Program-made: the position numbers and the translations under genes
Notes under the pieces: model-generated
Seen by the model: the letters and a program-made list of their open reading frames with translations, nothing else
Database searches by the model: none
What the model was told of the DNA's origin: nothing
Shown here: piece after piece, positions 1 to 9,581 of the stretch
Numbering within the stretch: the stretch's first letter is position 1
How the letters are laid out: each line of letters opens with the position of its first letter
From: Aporhodopirellula rubra
GTDB taxonomy: Bacteria; Planctomycetota; Planctomycetia; Pirellulales; Pirellulaceae
Direction of reading: 5' to 3'
Length of the DNA stretch: 64,000 bases
NCBI RefSeq assembly: GCF_014192335.1
Contig: NZ_JACHXU010000005.1
Location: 62,001 to 126,000 of the forward strand

Positions 1-2
1 AT

Positions 3-746
3 CGCGGTTGGGACATTAAGGCAACACTTAAACAAATGGTCATGAGCGATGCCTATCGCCGCAGTTCGAACGTCACGAAGTCGCATTTAGAAAGAGATCC
101 TGACAATTTGTTCTACGCTCGCGCGAGCCGAAAGAGATTACCAGGCAACGTCCTGCGTGACCAAGCCCTGATGGTTTCCGGACTGCTGGTGGAAGAGAGA
201 GGTGGACCTAGTGTTAACCCGTACCAGCCTGCGGGATTGTGGAAGGAGGCCAGCAATTTCACTTACAAAGTTGGCAAAGGCGATGAGTTGTATCGGCGCA
301 GTCTCTACACGTATTGGAAACGCACGCTCTCGCCACCGAACATGGCGTTGTTGGATACTGCCGACCGGGAATGGTGTTCGGTCAAACCACGGCAAACCAA
401 CACGCCGCTGCAATCGCTGACACTCCTCAATGATGAGACATTCGCAGAAGCGGCACGTAAATTCGGCGAACTGATTCTCTCGAGATCAACAAACGACGAT
501 GAACGGATCGCTTACGCGTTTCACCGATTGTTAGGACGAGCCCCCACCGACGATGAGGCGAGTATCTTAACCGACGCGTTTGCAAGTTACCGCGATACGT
601 TCACTCGATCTCCGGAACAGGCCAAAGCGGTTCTCTCGATCGGTCAATCCGAATCCGATGATGATCATTCGGTCGTCGACCGGGCCGCCGCGACCGTGTT
701 AGCCAACGTCCTATTCAATTTGGAAGAGGCGACGACTCGTGACTGA
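3..746 (+). CDS. DUF1553 (PSD1-type) protein, C-terminal part
   Basis: The reading frame is already open at the left edge, so only the C-terminal ~247 residues are present. The visible part has features of planctomycete DUF1553 proteins: an early GWDIK...[11 protein letters not shown] block, then [22 protein letters not shown], and the [16 protein letters not shown] segment, ending in a helical region before TGA. Full-length family members are usually large secreted proteins, often with a cytochrome-c-like domain and a DUF1549 domain upstream; those parts lie outside the window. The stop overlaps the GTG start of the DUF1501 gene by 8 bases, the usual arrangement of this pair. The biochemical role of the family is not established, although a part in polymer breakdown at the cell surface is often suggested. 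The family call is firm, the function is not. Confidence 0.9.
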   Translation, partial: RGWDIKATLKQMVMSDAYRRSSNVTKSHLERDPDNLFYARASRKRLPGNVLRDQALMVSGLLVEERGGPSVNPYQPAGLWKEASNFTYKVGKGDELYRRSLYTYWKRTLSPPNMALLDTADREWCSVKPRQTNTPLQSLTLLNDETFAEAARKFGELILSRSTNDDERIAYAFHRLLGRAPTDDEASILTDAFASYRDTFTRSPEQAKAVLSIGQSESDDDHSVVDRAAATVLANVLFNLEEATTRD

Positions 747-2169
747 TGAACTGATTCCCTCCCCATTGTTCAACCGCCGCGATTTGATGGCGTCCGCTTC
801 GGCAACCCTGGGCGGTGCAACGTTGGCGTCGCTTTTAGACCCGACATCATCGTTCGCCTCAACGCCTGGACCGAACGGCCTGCATTTCACACCACGCGCT
901 AAACGCGTCATCTATCTGTTTCAATCCGGTGGACCTCCTCAGCACGACCTGCTGGATTACAAACCGCACTTGAACACGGTCCACGGCGAAGAAACGCCTG
1001 AGTCCGTTTTCAAAGGCCAACGATTGACCGGCATGACGGCGGGGCAATCTTCGTTTCCCGTTGCCAAATCCATCTTCGATTTCAAGCAACATGGCGAAAG
1101 CGGCACGTGGGTCAGCGAGGTGCTTCCCCACACGGCCAAAATCGTAGACGACCTTTGCATTATCAAGTCAATGCATACCGAGGCGATTAATCACGATCCC
1201 GCAATCACGTTTTTGCAAACAGGCTTTCAAATCGCGGGGCGGCCCAGCATTGGTGCCTGGATGAGCTATGGGTTAGGAAGCGAAAACGAGAACCTACCCG
1301 CGTTTGTCGCAATGCTGTCAGGCAACGGAGGACAACCTCTCTACGATCGGTTGTGGGGCAGTGGATTTTTGCCCTCGGTACATCAAGGCGTTCGTTTTCG
1401 CAGCGGCAAGTCGCCCGTTTTGTACTTGAACAACCCGCCGGGAATCACCGCTGACGTGCGTCGCGACACGCTCGACCGGCTCTCCGAGTTAAACCATCTT
1501 CGTGCCGAGGAAGTCGGCGATCCCGAAATCGTGTCGCGGATCGAGCAGTACGAGATGGCTTATCGGATGCAAACTTCGGTGCCTGAACTGACCGATGTTT
1601 CCGATGAGCCCGAGAGCACGTTTGAACTCTACGGCGACGACGCACGCAAGCCGGGCACGTATGCTCACAACGCATTGATCGCACGGCGTCTCAGCGAACG
1701 GGGCGTGCGTTTCATTCAATTGTTCCATCGTGGATGGGACACACACAATGGACTGCCCAAACAACTGAAGGCTCGCTGCAAGGAAACCGATCAAGCGACG
1801 GCAGCGTTAGTCACCGACTTGAAGAACCGTGGACTACTCGACGACACGTTGGTCGTTTGGGGCGGCGAGTTTGGACGGACGGTATATTGCCAGGGTGATT
1901 TGCAGGCGGCGAACTATGGTCGCGATCATCATCCACGTTGTTTCACGATGTGGATGGCAGGTGGCGGCGTCAAACCAGGTGTGTCGCACGGCATCACAGA
2001 TGAGTACGGATACAACATCGTGGAATCCCCTGTCAGCGTGCACGACTTGCACGCCACGATCCTTCACCAACTCGGCGTCGATCACGAAAAGCTAACGTTC
2101 AAATTCCAAGGTCGACGCTATCGATTGACCGATGTGCACGGTGAAGTCGTCCAGTCACTGTTAGCTTAA
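739..2169 (+). CDS. DUF1501 family secreted protein
   Basis: A 476-residue protein of the DUF1501 family, whose fold is related to alkaline phosphatases and sulfatases. The N-terminus carries a twin-arginine-like export signal ([11 protein letters not shown] followed by an Ala/Gly/Leu stretch to about residue 35), suggesting folded export through Tat; a tatC gene lies at 56981-58153. Typical blocks are [14 protein letters not shown] near residue 65, the central [13 protein letters not shown] segment, WGGEFGRT, and [17 protein letters not shown] near the C-terminus, where His and Asp residues could hold metal. The start is GTG, overlapping the preceding DUF1553 gene by 8 bases, so translation is probably coupled. 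The family is greatly expanded in planctomycetes. The substrate is unknown. Confidence 0.92.
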   Translation: MTDELIPSPLFNRRDLMASASATLGGATLASLLDPTSSFASTPGPNGLHFTPRAKRVIYLFQSGGPPQHDLLDYKPHLNTVHGEETPESVFKGQRLTGMTAGQSSFPVAKSIFDFKQHGESGTWVSEVLPHTAKIVDDLCIIKSMHTEAINHDPAITFLQTGFQIAGRPSIGAWMSYGLGSENENLPAFVAMLSGNGGQPLYDRLWGSGFLPSVHQGVRFRSGKSPVLYLNNPPGITADVRRDTLDRLSELNHLRAEEVGDPEIVSRIEQYEMAYRMQTSVPELTDVSDEPESTFELYGDDARKPGTYAHNALIARRLSERGVRFIQLFHRGWDTHNGLPKQLKARCKETDQATAALVTDLKNRGLLDDTLVVWGGEFGRTVYCQGDLQAANYGRDHHPRCFTMWMAGGGVKPGVSHGITDEYGYNIVESPVSVHDLHATILHQLGVDHEKLTFKFQGRRYRLTDVHGEVVQSLLA

Positions 2170-2499
2170 ACGGTTCGGCAGTCCGATTTCGTTGAACGGG
2201 CGTGTACCGAGATTGAGAGTGCGCCGATCCACGAGTGTTCCTGTCCAAGCTCGAAAACATTTTCGCAGCCCAGTGCTTTAGTGGCAATGAATCGGAGGAC
2301 GAGACGGGACTGGTCGAGCACTGCACAAGGGAAGGTTGCCCCCCTCCAATTACCTCATGCTTTGCGGTGATGACCGCGAGCGGTTGCCATGAACCCCGAT
2401 ACGATTGCTGAGCCTCTGAACTCGCTGTTCTTGCCATCACCAGATGGCGTCGACGATTGAAACGTTGTTGCCGGTTCTCAAGTGCCAGGGAAAATCGAT
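2170..2499. other. Intergenic region between convergent genes
   Basis: About 330 bases between the DUF1501 gene and the convergent dehydrogenase gene. No convincing gene was found. A 7-base inverted repeat (CAGTGCT at 2271-2277, AGCACTG at 2317-2323) is separated by 39 bases and is too weak to call a terminator. A minus-strand open frame covering the region is Arg/Ser-rich and runs into the end of the DUF1501 gene, so it is not accepted as coding. Confidence 0.5.
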
Positions 2500-4002
2500 T
2501 CACGGAGTGATCGGACCGTGCACGATGGCCTGCATGTGTTCCCTGACATCGGGTGTGCCATAAACTCTGTCGATCATTTCAACGTAGACCTTCGTAAATC
2601 GCGATTCGCTCGCGAGATCACCGAAAACCTGTTTTATGTTTAGGAACGACAGACGATCTTTGCTGGTCGCTTTCGCCGCCTCGTGCAGTTCGTCTTTCAA
2701 AGCGTCCGCCACTTCGAGCGGTTGACCATGGCGATCGGCGTGCTTGTCGCTGTAGTAGCACCACGCCGCGATCACGAGCGCCGCGTAGCGAATGCTGCCA
2801 CCACTGGCTAGGTTTTTGCGGAGCGTTGGAATCAGGAACACAGGCAATTTGCTGGAACTCTCCAGACAGATTCTGGCCAGATTATCCCGGATACTTGGAT
2901 TGCCAAACCGCTCGATCAGTGTCGCCTTGTAAGCATCCAGGTCGATCCCTTCCACCGCATCGAGCACGGGTGTTGCCTCGATGTCGAAGAACTTGCGGAG
3001 GTATTCACGGAACAGTTCGTCATGCACACACTCGCCGATCGTTTGGTAACCAAACACGCTGCCGAGAATCCCCAGCACGGAGTGACCGGCGTTCAGCAAT
3101 CGCAGCTTCATTTCTTCGTAGGGCTTCACATCATCGACGAACTGCGCGCCAGAGTTTTGCCAGTCGGGACGTCCCACGCAAAAACTGTCTTCGATCACCC
3201 ACTGGTGGAACGGTTCGCAGACAGCTGGCCATTGATCATCCAAATTGAATTCGGTACGTAAATATTCGATGTCCGATTCGGAGGTGACGGGGGCGATTCG
3301 ATCGACCATTGCGTTAGGAAAGCAAACTTCTTTGTCAATCCATTCCGCCAAATCAGCATCCTGCAGGCGTGCAAACGCAACCAGCATCTTCCGGATCAGG
3401 TTGCCGTTGTGTTGGACGTTGTCACACGACTGGACCGTAAACGCGGGCAAGCCAGCCTCGCGTCGCTTCTTCAGTGCCGCAGTCAAATACCCGAACACGA
3501 GTCGGGGTGTTGAAGGATTTTCGACGTCGTATTGGGCATCGGGATTCGAAATATCGAACTCTCCCGTTTCAACGTCCACGTTGTATCCGCCTTCGGTAAT
3601 CGTCAACGAAACAATTTTCGTCGCTGGATCGGCCATTCGATCGATGACGGACGCGGGATCGTCGCATCCCAACAGAAAATCGACGATCGATCCGATCACT
3701 TTTGTTTCCACGTTGCCATCGGGATGTTTGACGATCAGCGTGTAAAGATAGTCTTGTTCTTTTAGGATCGTTGCCATTCGGCGATCAGCCTCACGCAGGC
3801 CAACGCCACAAATCCCCCACTGCGTAACGTCTTCGGACTGAAGGAGTAGATCGGTGTAGAAAGCCTCGTGAGCCCGATGGAACCCACCCACTCCGACGTG
3901 GACGATTCCCGTGGTCAATCGACTGCGGTCATAAGTCGGACGCGCGAGGTCGGGAGGGAGTTGCGAAAGGTTGTCTTGGTTTAACTTGATTGGGTTATTC
4001 AT
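2500..4002 (-). CDS. Mannitol 2-dehydrogenase family polyol oxidoreductase
   Basis: A 500-residue member of the long-chain mannitol dehydrogenase family (mannitol 2-dehydrogenase, fructuronate/tagaturonate reductases, D-arabinitol dehydrogenase), which interconverts a polyol and a ketose with NAD(H). The N-terminal nucleotide-binding motif is IVHVGVGGFHRAH (residues 33-45). The catalytic signature is K299-x4-N304-x2-H307 in MKLRLLNAGHS, the same spacing as the Lys/Asn/His triad of the Pseudomonas fluorescens enzyme. Length is close to that enzyme (~490). It lies 93 bases downstream of a permease gene on the same strand, suggesting an uptake-and-oxidation pair. Mannitol is the best guess by similarity, but arabinitol or sorbitol cannot be excluded. 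Confidence 0.88.
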   Translation of the reverse strand: MNNPIKLNQDNLSQLPPDLARPTYDRSRLTTGIVHVGVGGFHRAHEAFYTDLLLQSEDVTQWGICGVGLREADRRMATILKEQDYLYTLIVKHPDGNVETKVIGSIVDFLLGCDDPASVIDRMADPATKIVSLTITEGGYNVDVETGEFDISNPDAQYDVENPSTPRLVFGYLTAALKKRREAGLPAFTVQSCDNVQHNGNLIRKMLVAFARLQDADLAEWIDKEVCFPNAMVDRIAPVTSESDIEYLRTEFNLDDQWPAVCEPFHQWVIEDSFCVGRPDWQNSGAQFVDDVKPYEEMKLRLLNAGHSVLGILGSVFGYQTIGECVHDELFREYLRKFFDIEATPVLDAVEGIDLDAYKATLIERFGNPSIRDNLARICLESSSKLPVFLIPTLRKNLASGGSIRYAALVIAAWCYYSDKHADRHGQPLEVADALKDELHEAAKATSKDRLSFLNIKQVFGDLASESRFTKVYVEMIDRVYGTPDVREHMQAIVHGPITP

Positions 4003-4095
4003 GAGTGTGTTTGGTTTTCGTACCGCTGCGGAACTCGTCGGGCGTTTGGGTCACGGGAGGAATCGAAAGTCTGAACGACTTCCGCTACATCAAGG

Positions 4096-5814
4096 TCATA
4101 CTTGAACTCGGTTGAGTTTCTTGGTGCGTTGCAATGCCCAGTACGAGGAACCGAAATAGACGATCGTCATCACGAATCCCCAAGTGTAGAACACGCCAAC
4201 ATTGCGTTCGTACGCCGCCATATCGCCACTGGCGAACATCACGACCAAGGCCAGCACCAAGGTTACCGTCAATGCGATCCAGGCGATGCCGTGTAGAACC
4301 TTCGACATCAGCGAATCGTCGTGAATCGGCTCGCCTTCCGTAACGGCTTGCTTCGATTGAAATTCCTTGATGGCGGCGTTTAATTCATTTTCAGCTGCTT
4401 CCTCCACTGGATAACTTTCCGCAGCCCCGAATCGGCTAGCCAGGAACGTGTACAGGACGATCGTGAATGCCCATGTCGGAAGGAAAAGATAGAAGAACGA
4501 CATGACTTGCAAGTAGTTCAGTCCAAACCCGAACACCAACCCGATGGCCCACGAAGCGATCGCGGGAGTGCTCCACTCAAGTTTGCGATACTTCAACCAA
4601 TATCGGGTCAGCCCGATCCGAGGAAAGATGAAGTGTTCCGCAAAGACGATTCCGCCGACGGGAACGACCAACAGTCCCGCGTAAGTCAACAGCGGCAGAA
4701 TCTGCCTGTAGACAAACGGGAAGCAAGCGATCACGACGGTCACGACGCCGACCGCGAAGGTAACTTGTTTTCGCGAATGATTGTGGAAGATGGCTTGGGC
4801 GGCTAAACCGGCGCGGTACAGGTTCGCGTTGGCCGTCGTCCATCCGGCAACGATCACAATGACGTAGCCCGACAATCCCAACGCCCGGTAGGCGACATCG
4901 CCGGGGTCAAGTTCAACGATCGTTGATTTCAACAACACCGCCGTGCCAGCGCCCATGATGCCCGCGGCGATCCACGCGATGTAGTGGCCGAACAACATAC
5001 CGGCACTCGTGCAGAGTCCGTAGACCGTTTTACGGGCGTACCGCAGCAATGCCATGTCGATCAGTCCGAAGTGGGTGATCGTGTTGGCGGCCCAAGCGAA
5101 CCCGATCACTTCCAACAATCCGATCCCCGGCTCGCCTGCGCTATTGACGCCCGTCCAAATGGATTGGTCTCCGATGGTGATGAAATCGGAAAAACTGGTT
5201 AGCTGTGTCTGCCCGATGACTGCATTAGCGAGCGCTGGAAACAGAGCAAGAGCACCACTAGTGAACATGACGATTAGCCACGGACCGCATAGCCCCGAGA
5301 ACTCGGCCACGGCGTTGAACCCGTACATCGCCACCAGCACAACGATCATGCCGACGCCAAGAACGACCAACACAAACAAACTATTGTTGGGATACCACTC
5401 CAACTGTGCGGGGATATTGAATAGCAATCGAACCGCCGTACATGACACCGTAATCATCGCGGCGGAAATCACCGTGAAGATCAACACGTTGGCCGCGTTG
5501 TACAAATCGCTCATCGTGTCGCCCGCGATCTTGTGCAGGTACGTGTAGAGACTCAAACGAGTTTGCACGGCAATCGGCGTGGTGATTAGAGTCCAGCTCA
5601 AGATCGCAAGAATGTTTCCGATCAGCAGCCCCACCAAAATATCGACCGTCGTCGCTCCTAACGCGACAAACGTGGCGCCGATAACGAACTCCGTTGCCGC
5701 CACATGTTCCCCCGCATACAACCCCGCGAAGTGCGTCCAGCCGTGCAATTTGTTCTCCGGAATGGGCAACTGTTCCGGATTCATTTCGGCAATCGCAGGC
5801 GGGTTGGATTTCAT
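4096..5814 (-). CDS. NCS1-like (purine/cytosine permease family) transporter
   Basis: An integral membrane protein of 572 residues with about 12 hydrophobic segments. The N-terminal block (LHGWTHFAGLYAGEH, then VIGATFVALGAT) and the SLYTYLHKIAG segment resemble the nucleobase-cation-symport-1 / cytosine permease superfamily, and the ANLYRAGLAAQAI stretch fits transmembrane helix 8 of that fold. The C-terminus has two further hydrophobic segments and a polar loop. The ATG at 5814 (MKSNPPAIAEM) is preferred; the frame stays open to 5898, giving 28 extra residues of poor quality. The dehydrogenase gene follows 93 bases downstream, so the substrate may be a sugar alcohol or related metabolite rather than a nucleobase. 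Family fairly sure, substrate unknown. Confidence 0.8.
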   Translation of the reverse strand: MKSNPPAIAEMNPEQLPIPENKLHGWTHFAGLYAGEHVAATEFVIGATFVALGATTVDILVGLLIGNILAILSWTLITTPIAVQTRLSLYTYLHKIAGDTMSDLYNAANVLIFTVISAAMITVSCTAVRLLFNIPAQLEWYPNNSLFVLVVLGVGMIVVLVAMYGFNAVAEFSGLCGPWLIVMFTSGALALFPALANAVIGQTQLTSFSDFITIGDQSIWTGVNSAGEPGIGLLEVIGFAWAANTITHFGLIDMALLRYARKTVYGLCTSAGMLFGHYIAWIAAGIMGAGTAVLLKSTIVELDPGDVAYRALGLSGYVIVIVAGWTTANANLYRAGLAAQAIFHNHSRKQVTFAVGVVTVVIACFPFVYRQILPLLTYAGLLVVPVGGIVFAEHFIFPRIGLTRYWLKYRKLEWSTPAIASWAIGLVFGFGLNYLQVMSFFYLFLPTWAFTIVLYTFLASRFGAAESYPVEEAAENELNAAIKEFQSKQAVTEGEPIHDDSLMSKVLHGIAWIALTVTLVLALVVMFASGDMAAYERNVGVFYTWGFVMTIVYFGSSYWALQRTKKLNRVQV

Positions 5815-6091
5815 GGATTTCTTCAATTCGCGTTGTGGTTGCTTCGGCGTGGGGTCATCAAGGAACGTCGCACAGTTTCGGCCTATTGTAACCCTCACCT
5901 CACTATAAGAGCAGTTTCAATGCCGCTATGCCACAGTCAGTAAGAGGCTCATGATTTTTTTCACTGGTCTCCGCCTCGAGTGCCTAGGCGAAGAAACACA
6001 CGTGAATCGTTCTTTACTTGACTTGCTTGTATCGTGGATGCTTTCTGCGAACCGCTGCGTTCAAATGCCCCGCTTACCTCTATCAATCACT

Positions 6092-6595
6092 TTAGAACGG
6101 GGCACCGCCCCACGCGCCCAGTACTGTGCGGTTCGCAATATTACCGGTGCCACTTGGATTCACGATGTACCGCAACGCGGGCTGAACGTAGGCGGCAGGA
6201 AGGAGTTGGAACCGGTGCCCGCGTTCGTAGACAATTTCGTGGTCGACCTCTTCGCCGATCGAGTCGCCATCGTCATCACTGAGTTCACCATAGGTCGCAA
6301 AGCACATCGTGTGGTCATCGGCACGTCCAGGACACATCCCCTTGCCATTGATTCCGCAACTGATCTGCACAAGCGTTTTGACGACTTCATCGTGTTCTGA
6401 ATTGGAGGCGAAGCAGAAAACTGTCAGATTACGGGCAACTTCGACGTCAACATGCCCGTAAATGCGCAGTACGCGGGGTAGACGAAAACACCTGTTGCCG
6501 CGAGGAGTCTGTGTCGGCTCAAGCTCAACGTAATGGACGACATCGCACAAGAGGTTTGGACCGTCCGGGCAAACTGCCAGTCTTGCTGATCTCAT
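6092..6595 (-). CDS. Hypothetical protein, acidic and Cys-containing
   Basis: A 167-residue frame that I do not recognise. It is preferred over an overlapping plus-strand frame (5951-6400) because its composition is protein-like: alternating hydrophobic and charged segments, an acidic stretch (GELSDDDGDSIGEEVDHEI), and Cys residues in CPDG, LLCDVV, FCFAS, SCGING and MCPGR. The ATG at 6595 is chosen; the frame continues to 6655 with an Arg-rich segment. No Shine-Dalgarno sequence is evident. No signal peptide or membrane segment is clear. It stands alone between the divergent permease gene and a non-coding stretch, so context gives no clue to its role. It could also be a decayed gene. Confidence 0.5.
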   Translation of the reverse strand: MRSARLAVCPDGPNLLCDVVHYVELEPTQTPRGNRCFRLPRVLRIYGHVDVEVARNLTVFCFASNSEHDEVVKTLVQISCGINGKGMCPGRADDHTMCFATYGELSDDDGDSIGEEVDHEIVYERGHRFQLLPAAYVQPALRYIVNPSGTGNIANRTVLGAWGGAPF

Positions 6596-7200
6596 CGATT
6601 CAGAAGTGGGATTGAGTCGGCAGCATCTGGTGCGTGTCTCCTGTGATCGCGTCATGTTGTTACGACCGTGGCAGCGGTGTTGAGCAACATGGCATCATTG
6701 ATGAGATGACGACCGACATCATCAAACCGGATCGGTCAACAAGGACGCCCCGTTGGTTTGAACTCTGTCCGTCGCTTTCGGAAGCTTCGCTAACAATGAA
6801 CGATTGACGAGAATGCAACCCGAGAGGATCAATGGCCCTTACCCAAACGAAGACGTATCGATGCTGAGGGATGACAGACCGAGCGACGGGCAACCGGGCG
6901 ACGCACCTGAGTTCGGTTGCATCCCAAAAACGACCGTGCATGCGAATCCCAGGCATCCGCTGGCACGCCGCCGCCGGGTGGCCCAGGCACACCCCACGCA
7001 TTGTTAACGAACAACATTGGTCAGAACAGACCCCGTATCCTATTAGAAGCATCAGCCGTAGCCGGATGAACCGGCTTCACTGACCGATGCTTGCATGCCT
7101 GCACTTTTTGGATGCCCGCGTGCAAATCCTTCGCCGTTGGGATTGTGAGTATTACTCTCAATCGAGATCCCAACGCCTCTTATCTCAAAGGTATTTTGCA
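6596..7200. other. Intergenic region with a nested hairpin
   Basis: About 600 bases with no convincing gene. A minus-strand frame at 6660-7052 has a Met/Ser/Cys/Pro-rich, low-quality translation and is rejected. The notable content is a two-tier inverted repeat at 7047-7092, listed separately. A purine-rich AAAGGT, suitable as a ribosome binding site, lies just before the ATG at 7201. Confidence 0.5.
7047..7092 (+). promoter_or_regulatory. Nested inverted repeat upstream of the ATPase gene
   Basis: Outer arms AAGCATC (7047-7053) and GATGCTT (7086-7092) are perfect complements. Inside them sits a perfect 6-base stem AGCCGG (7060-7065) / CCGGCT (7071-7076) with the 5-base loop ATGAA. No T-run follows, so it is more likely a structured leader or binding site than an intrinsic terminator. 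It ends 108 bases before the ATPase start. Confidence 0.4.
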
Positions 7201-8490
7201 ATGTCTGATCATGATTCAGCCATGGAGCATCAGGATGATGAACCCATCCATTTCATCGACACGGACGAACCTCTTCAGGACGCGATCGAACCCGAACTCA
7301 ATTCTCCCGAATCGTTCGCACGGGCACTTTTGGAAGTCGCGACGAACCAGAAGGCGAGCGACGTTTTCATCTCCGACGAACAACACTCCACGGTCGTGCG
7401 CGTTCGGCGAATGGGACGACTCAAAGTTGTCCGCCGCCTCCAACGCTCGTACGGTCGCCGACTTCTGAATCATTACCGAGCACTCGCGGGCATCGACATT
7501 GCTGATCTTTCACGCCCCGCGGACGGACGCGTACGATTCGATCTGGATAACGACCACGAGGTTGACGTTCGTTTTTCGGTCATGCCGACTGCGTTCGGCC
7601 AGGACATGGCGATGCGGTTGTTTGATCACAGCATTGGCTTGATCAAAATTGACGACATTGGTTTTCTCGAACAAGAGTCGAAAGTCGTGCGCCGTATGCT
7701 GACGTCGCCGAGCGGATTGATTCTGGTCGCGGGCTCCACCGGCAGCGGCAAGACCAACTCCCTGTACGCGTTCTTGAACCATCTCAATAACGGACAGCGA
7801 AAGATTCATACGTTGGAAGAACCGATCGAATACACATTGCCTGGGATCTTGCAATCACAAGTGAACGCGCGGGCTGGCTGCGACTTTGCGGATCTGTTGT
7901 ATGGATGCATGCGGCAAAGCCCCGACGTCATCATGGTCGGTGAAATTCGTGACAAACGAACGGCCGAAACGGCGATCCGTGCCGGGATGAGCGGACACCT
8001 GGTGTTAGCAACCGTCCACGCACAAGCCGCAACGACGGCGGTGCAGAACCTGTTGTCGTTCGAAGTCAATCGGCACTTTTTATCCGACGCGTTGATCGGT
8101 GTTCTGAATCAAACACTCGTTCGCCAGCTTTGCACGGAATGTCGCGTGCGGGTCGAAATCCCAGAGTCGTCGCAACACTACTACTCGGCGGGACAGTGCG
8201 ATCAATGTGGCCATGAAGGCTTCACACGAATGACCTGTTTGCCCGAAATCCTAGACGTCACCAAGCGTTTGACGACCTCGATCGCACGAGGTGACTCGGC
8301 CGATGAACTCGAGCAGATTGCCATCGAGGATGGCATGATGACTCTCGCGGACGCGGCGCTCAAACGCATCGAGTCAGGCATCATTACCCCCGAAGACGCG
8401 GCCATGGTGATGAGCGATCATCGAATTCGCGAACTCGCGACTCACGCAATTGCGGCAGGCGAAGAGTGCGGCCAGGTCAGTGCAGCCTGA
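7201..8490 (+). CDS. GspE/PilB-type secretion or pilus ATPase
   Basis: A 429-residue hexameric-type ATPase of the type II secretion / type IV pilus family. Visible motifs: Walker A GSTGSGKT (178-185), Asp box LEEPIEY (205-211), Walker B with DVIMVGEIRD (242-251), and His box TVHA (271-274). A tetracysteine zinc site CTEC (311-314) and CDQC (333-336) is characteristic of the GspE/PilB branch and absent from PilT. Against full GspE (about 500-560 residues) it lacks the long N-terminal MshEN-type domain; the first ~35 residues are acidic and probably disordered. The ATG at 7201 is chosen because AAAGGT lies just upstream; the frame is open from 7087. No other pilus or secretion gene is adjacent, so its machine is elsewhere. 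Confidence 0.9.
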   Translation: MSDHDSAMEHQDDEPIHFIDTDEPLQDAIEPELNSPESFARALLEVATNQKASDVFISDEQHSTVVRVRRMGRLKVVRRLQRSYGRRLLNHYRALAGIDIADLSRPADGRVRFDLDNDHEVDVRFSVMPTAFGQDMAMRLFDHSIGLIKIDDIGFLEQESKVVRRMLTSPSGLILVAGSTGSGKTNSLYAFLNHLNNGQRKIHTLEEPIEYTLPGILQSQVNARAGCDFADLLYGCMRQSPDVIMVGEIRDKRTAETAIRAGMSGHLVLATVHAQAATTAVQNLLSFEVNRHFLSDALIGVLNQTLVRQLCTECRVRVEIPESSQHYYSAGQCDQCGHEGFTRMTCLPEILDVTKRLTTSIARGDSADELEQIAIEDGMMTLADAALKRIESGIITPEDAAMVMSDHRIRELATHAIAAGEECGQVSAA

Positions 8491-8514
8491 CGTTGCAGCA
8501 AACCACAATTTCAT

Positions 8515-8542
8515 CCTGCAAATGACCGACCGCGTTTGCAGG
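8515..8542. terminator. Candidate bidirectional terminator hairpin
   Basis: A perfect 8-base stem, CCTGCAAA (8515-8522) and TTTGCAGG (8535-8542), with a 12-base loop, lies between the ends of two convergent genes. There is no adjacent T-run, so intrinsic termination is only inferred from position and symmetry. Confidence 0.45.
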
Positions 8543-8593
8543 GACACCGACGAGAAGTATCGCTCGCGATTCGAACCTCGTGAGTTTGAACGG

Positions 8594-9430
8594 TTAAGCG
8601 TCCGCGTCGATGCGTTGGTACGCCTCTTCGACGAGTAGGTGTCCGTATTCACGTTCGAGTCTGCGGACCGTGAAGTGAGCACGGGCGAGGTCTTGATAGT
8701 GGTCGATAAAGTAGCTGTTAATCAGAGCCCCGCCGACGGCACCGATTACCGGGATCGCTTGCGCGGCAAGCTTTTCACTGACCACCATTCCGAACCGCTT
8801 GCCAATCAGTTGCAGCAGTTTGACCAGCGGCGGGGCAGCCGTTTCGCTGACGCCGTGCTTCATCACGTATTTCGATGCGTCGGCGACCTGTTTGCTCATC
8901 GCCGCCCGCACGGCGAAGTAACCGATTTCAGTTTCGTCGTTGATGTCGCCACCTTTTTCGTCGTCGCGTTTCCCCCCATCGATCGCGAAGACTTCCAAAC
9001 AGGCGAGTTGCGTTTGGACATCGGTAAGATCTTCGCCTTGAGACCGCGCGATGTCGGCAACACTGCGGAGGATCAATACCGTCGAGACCGGCAGTTCGAG
9101 AGCCACGGTCGAAAGCCCGAACGCGCCCCCCGCTGCTCCGGACAAACCGGCCATCAATTTGTGGCTGATGAGTTTCGGCTTTCCGCCCTTGGTTTCTTCA
9201 CCTAGCGTGCGAAGGGCAACTTTCAATGCCGTTTGCAGTGATTTGTCGACCGCGGCGTTGAGAGCATCTTCGGCGATGTTCGGCAACATCCTGATCGATG
9301 CGGTGATCGGTGCGCCAATCAATTCAGTCAGCCGATCGGCGAGACCGTGATGTTCGAGTGTCGCCTTTGCTTCACGGAGTTCCGCGACGATGTCTTCGGG
9401 AAGTTCACCTTCGATCAGTTCGTTGGACAT
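8594..9430 (-). CDS. EcsC family protein
   Basis: A 278-residue protein resembling the EcsC family (named after the third gene of the Bacillus ecs locus; biochemical role unclear). Supporting features are the helical N-terminal half with GAPITASIRMLP, the Gly/Ala-rich GLSGAAGGAFGLSTVALELPVSTVLILRS core written here only in part (GAAGGAFGLSTVALELPV), the short CLEVFAIDGG block, and the C-terminal AIPVIGAVGGALINSYFIDH followed by RRLEREYG. The hydrophobic stretches suggest membrane association. The ATG at 9430 (MSNELIEGE) is chosen over the upstream frame opening at 9514, whose translation is poor. The gene is convergent with the ATPase gene and follows the rhomboid gene on the same strand at a distance of about 150 bases. 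Confidence 0.8.
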   Translation of the reverse strand: MSNELIEGELPEDIVAELREAKATLEHHGLADRLTELIGAPITASIRMLPNIAEDALNAAVDKSLQTALKVALRTLGEETKGGKPKLISHKLMAGLSGAAGGAFGLSTVALELPVSTVLILRSVADIARSQGEDLTDVQTQLACLEVFAIDGGKRDDEKGGDINDETEIGYFAVRAAMSKQVADASKYVMKHGVSETAAPPLVKLLQLIGKRFGMVVSEKLAAQAIPVIGAVGGALINSYFIDHYQDLARAHFTVRRLEREYGHLLVEEAYQRIDADA

Positions 9431-9581
9431 GGAGAGATCTCGCGAATCGGTGTTGGTTAATAAACGGAAAACAATCTTAAAGTGATGCAGCGAGTCGACG
9501 CGGCTAATCGACACCGCCGAGCAGCCTCAACGACAGACGATGGGCGTCGACGACAATCCGTGCGGTTTTGAGATGAAACAA

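Noticed and set aside
2099-2503. Minus-strand frame of 134 codons between the DUF1501 and dehydrogenase genes
   Set aside because: It overlaps the end of the DUF1501 gene, is Arg/Ser-rich without recognisable structure, and has no start signal.
5951-6400. Plus-strand frame of 149 codons opposite the orphan hypothetical gene
   Set aside because: The opposite strand gives a more protein-like translation; both cannot easily be real.
6660-7052. Minus-strand frame of 130 codons upstream of the ATPase gene
   Set aside because: Low-quality composition (Cys, Met, Ser and Arg mixtures) and no family resemblance; treated as non-coding.
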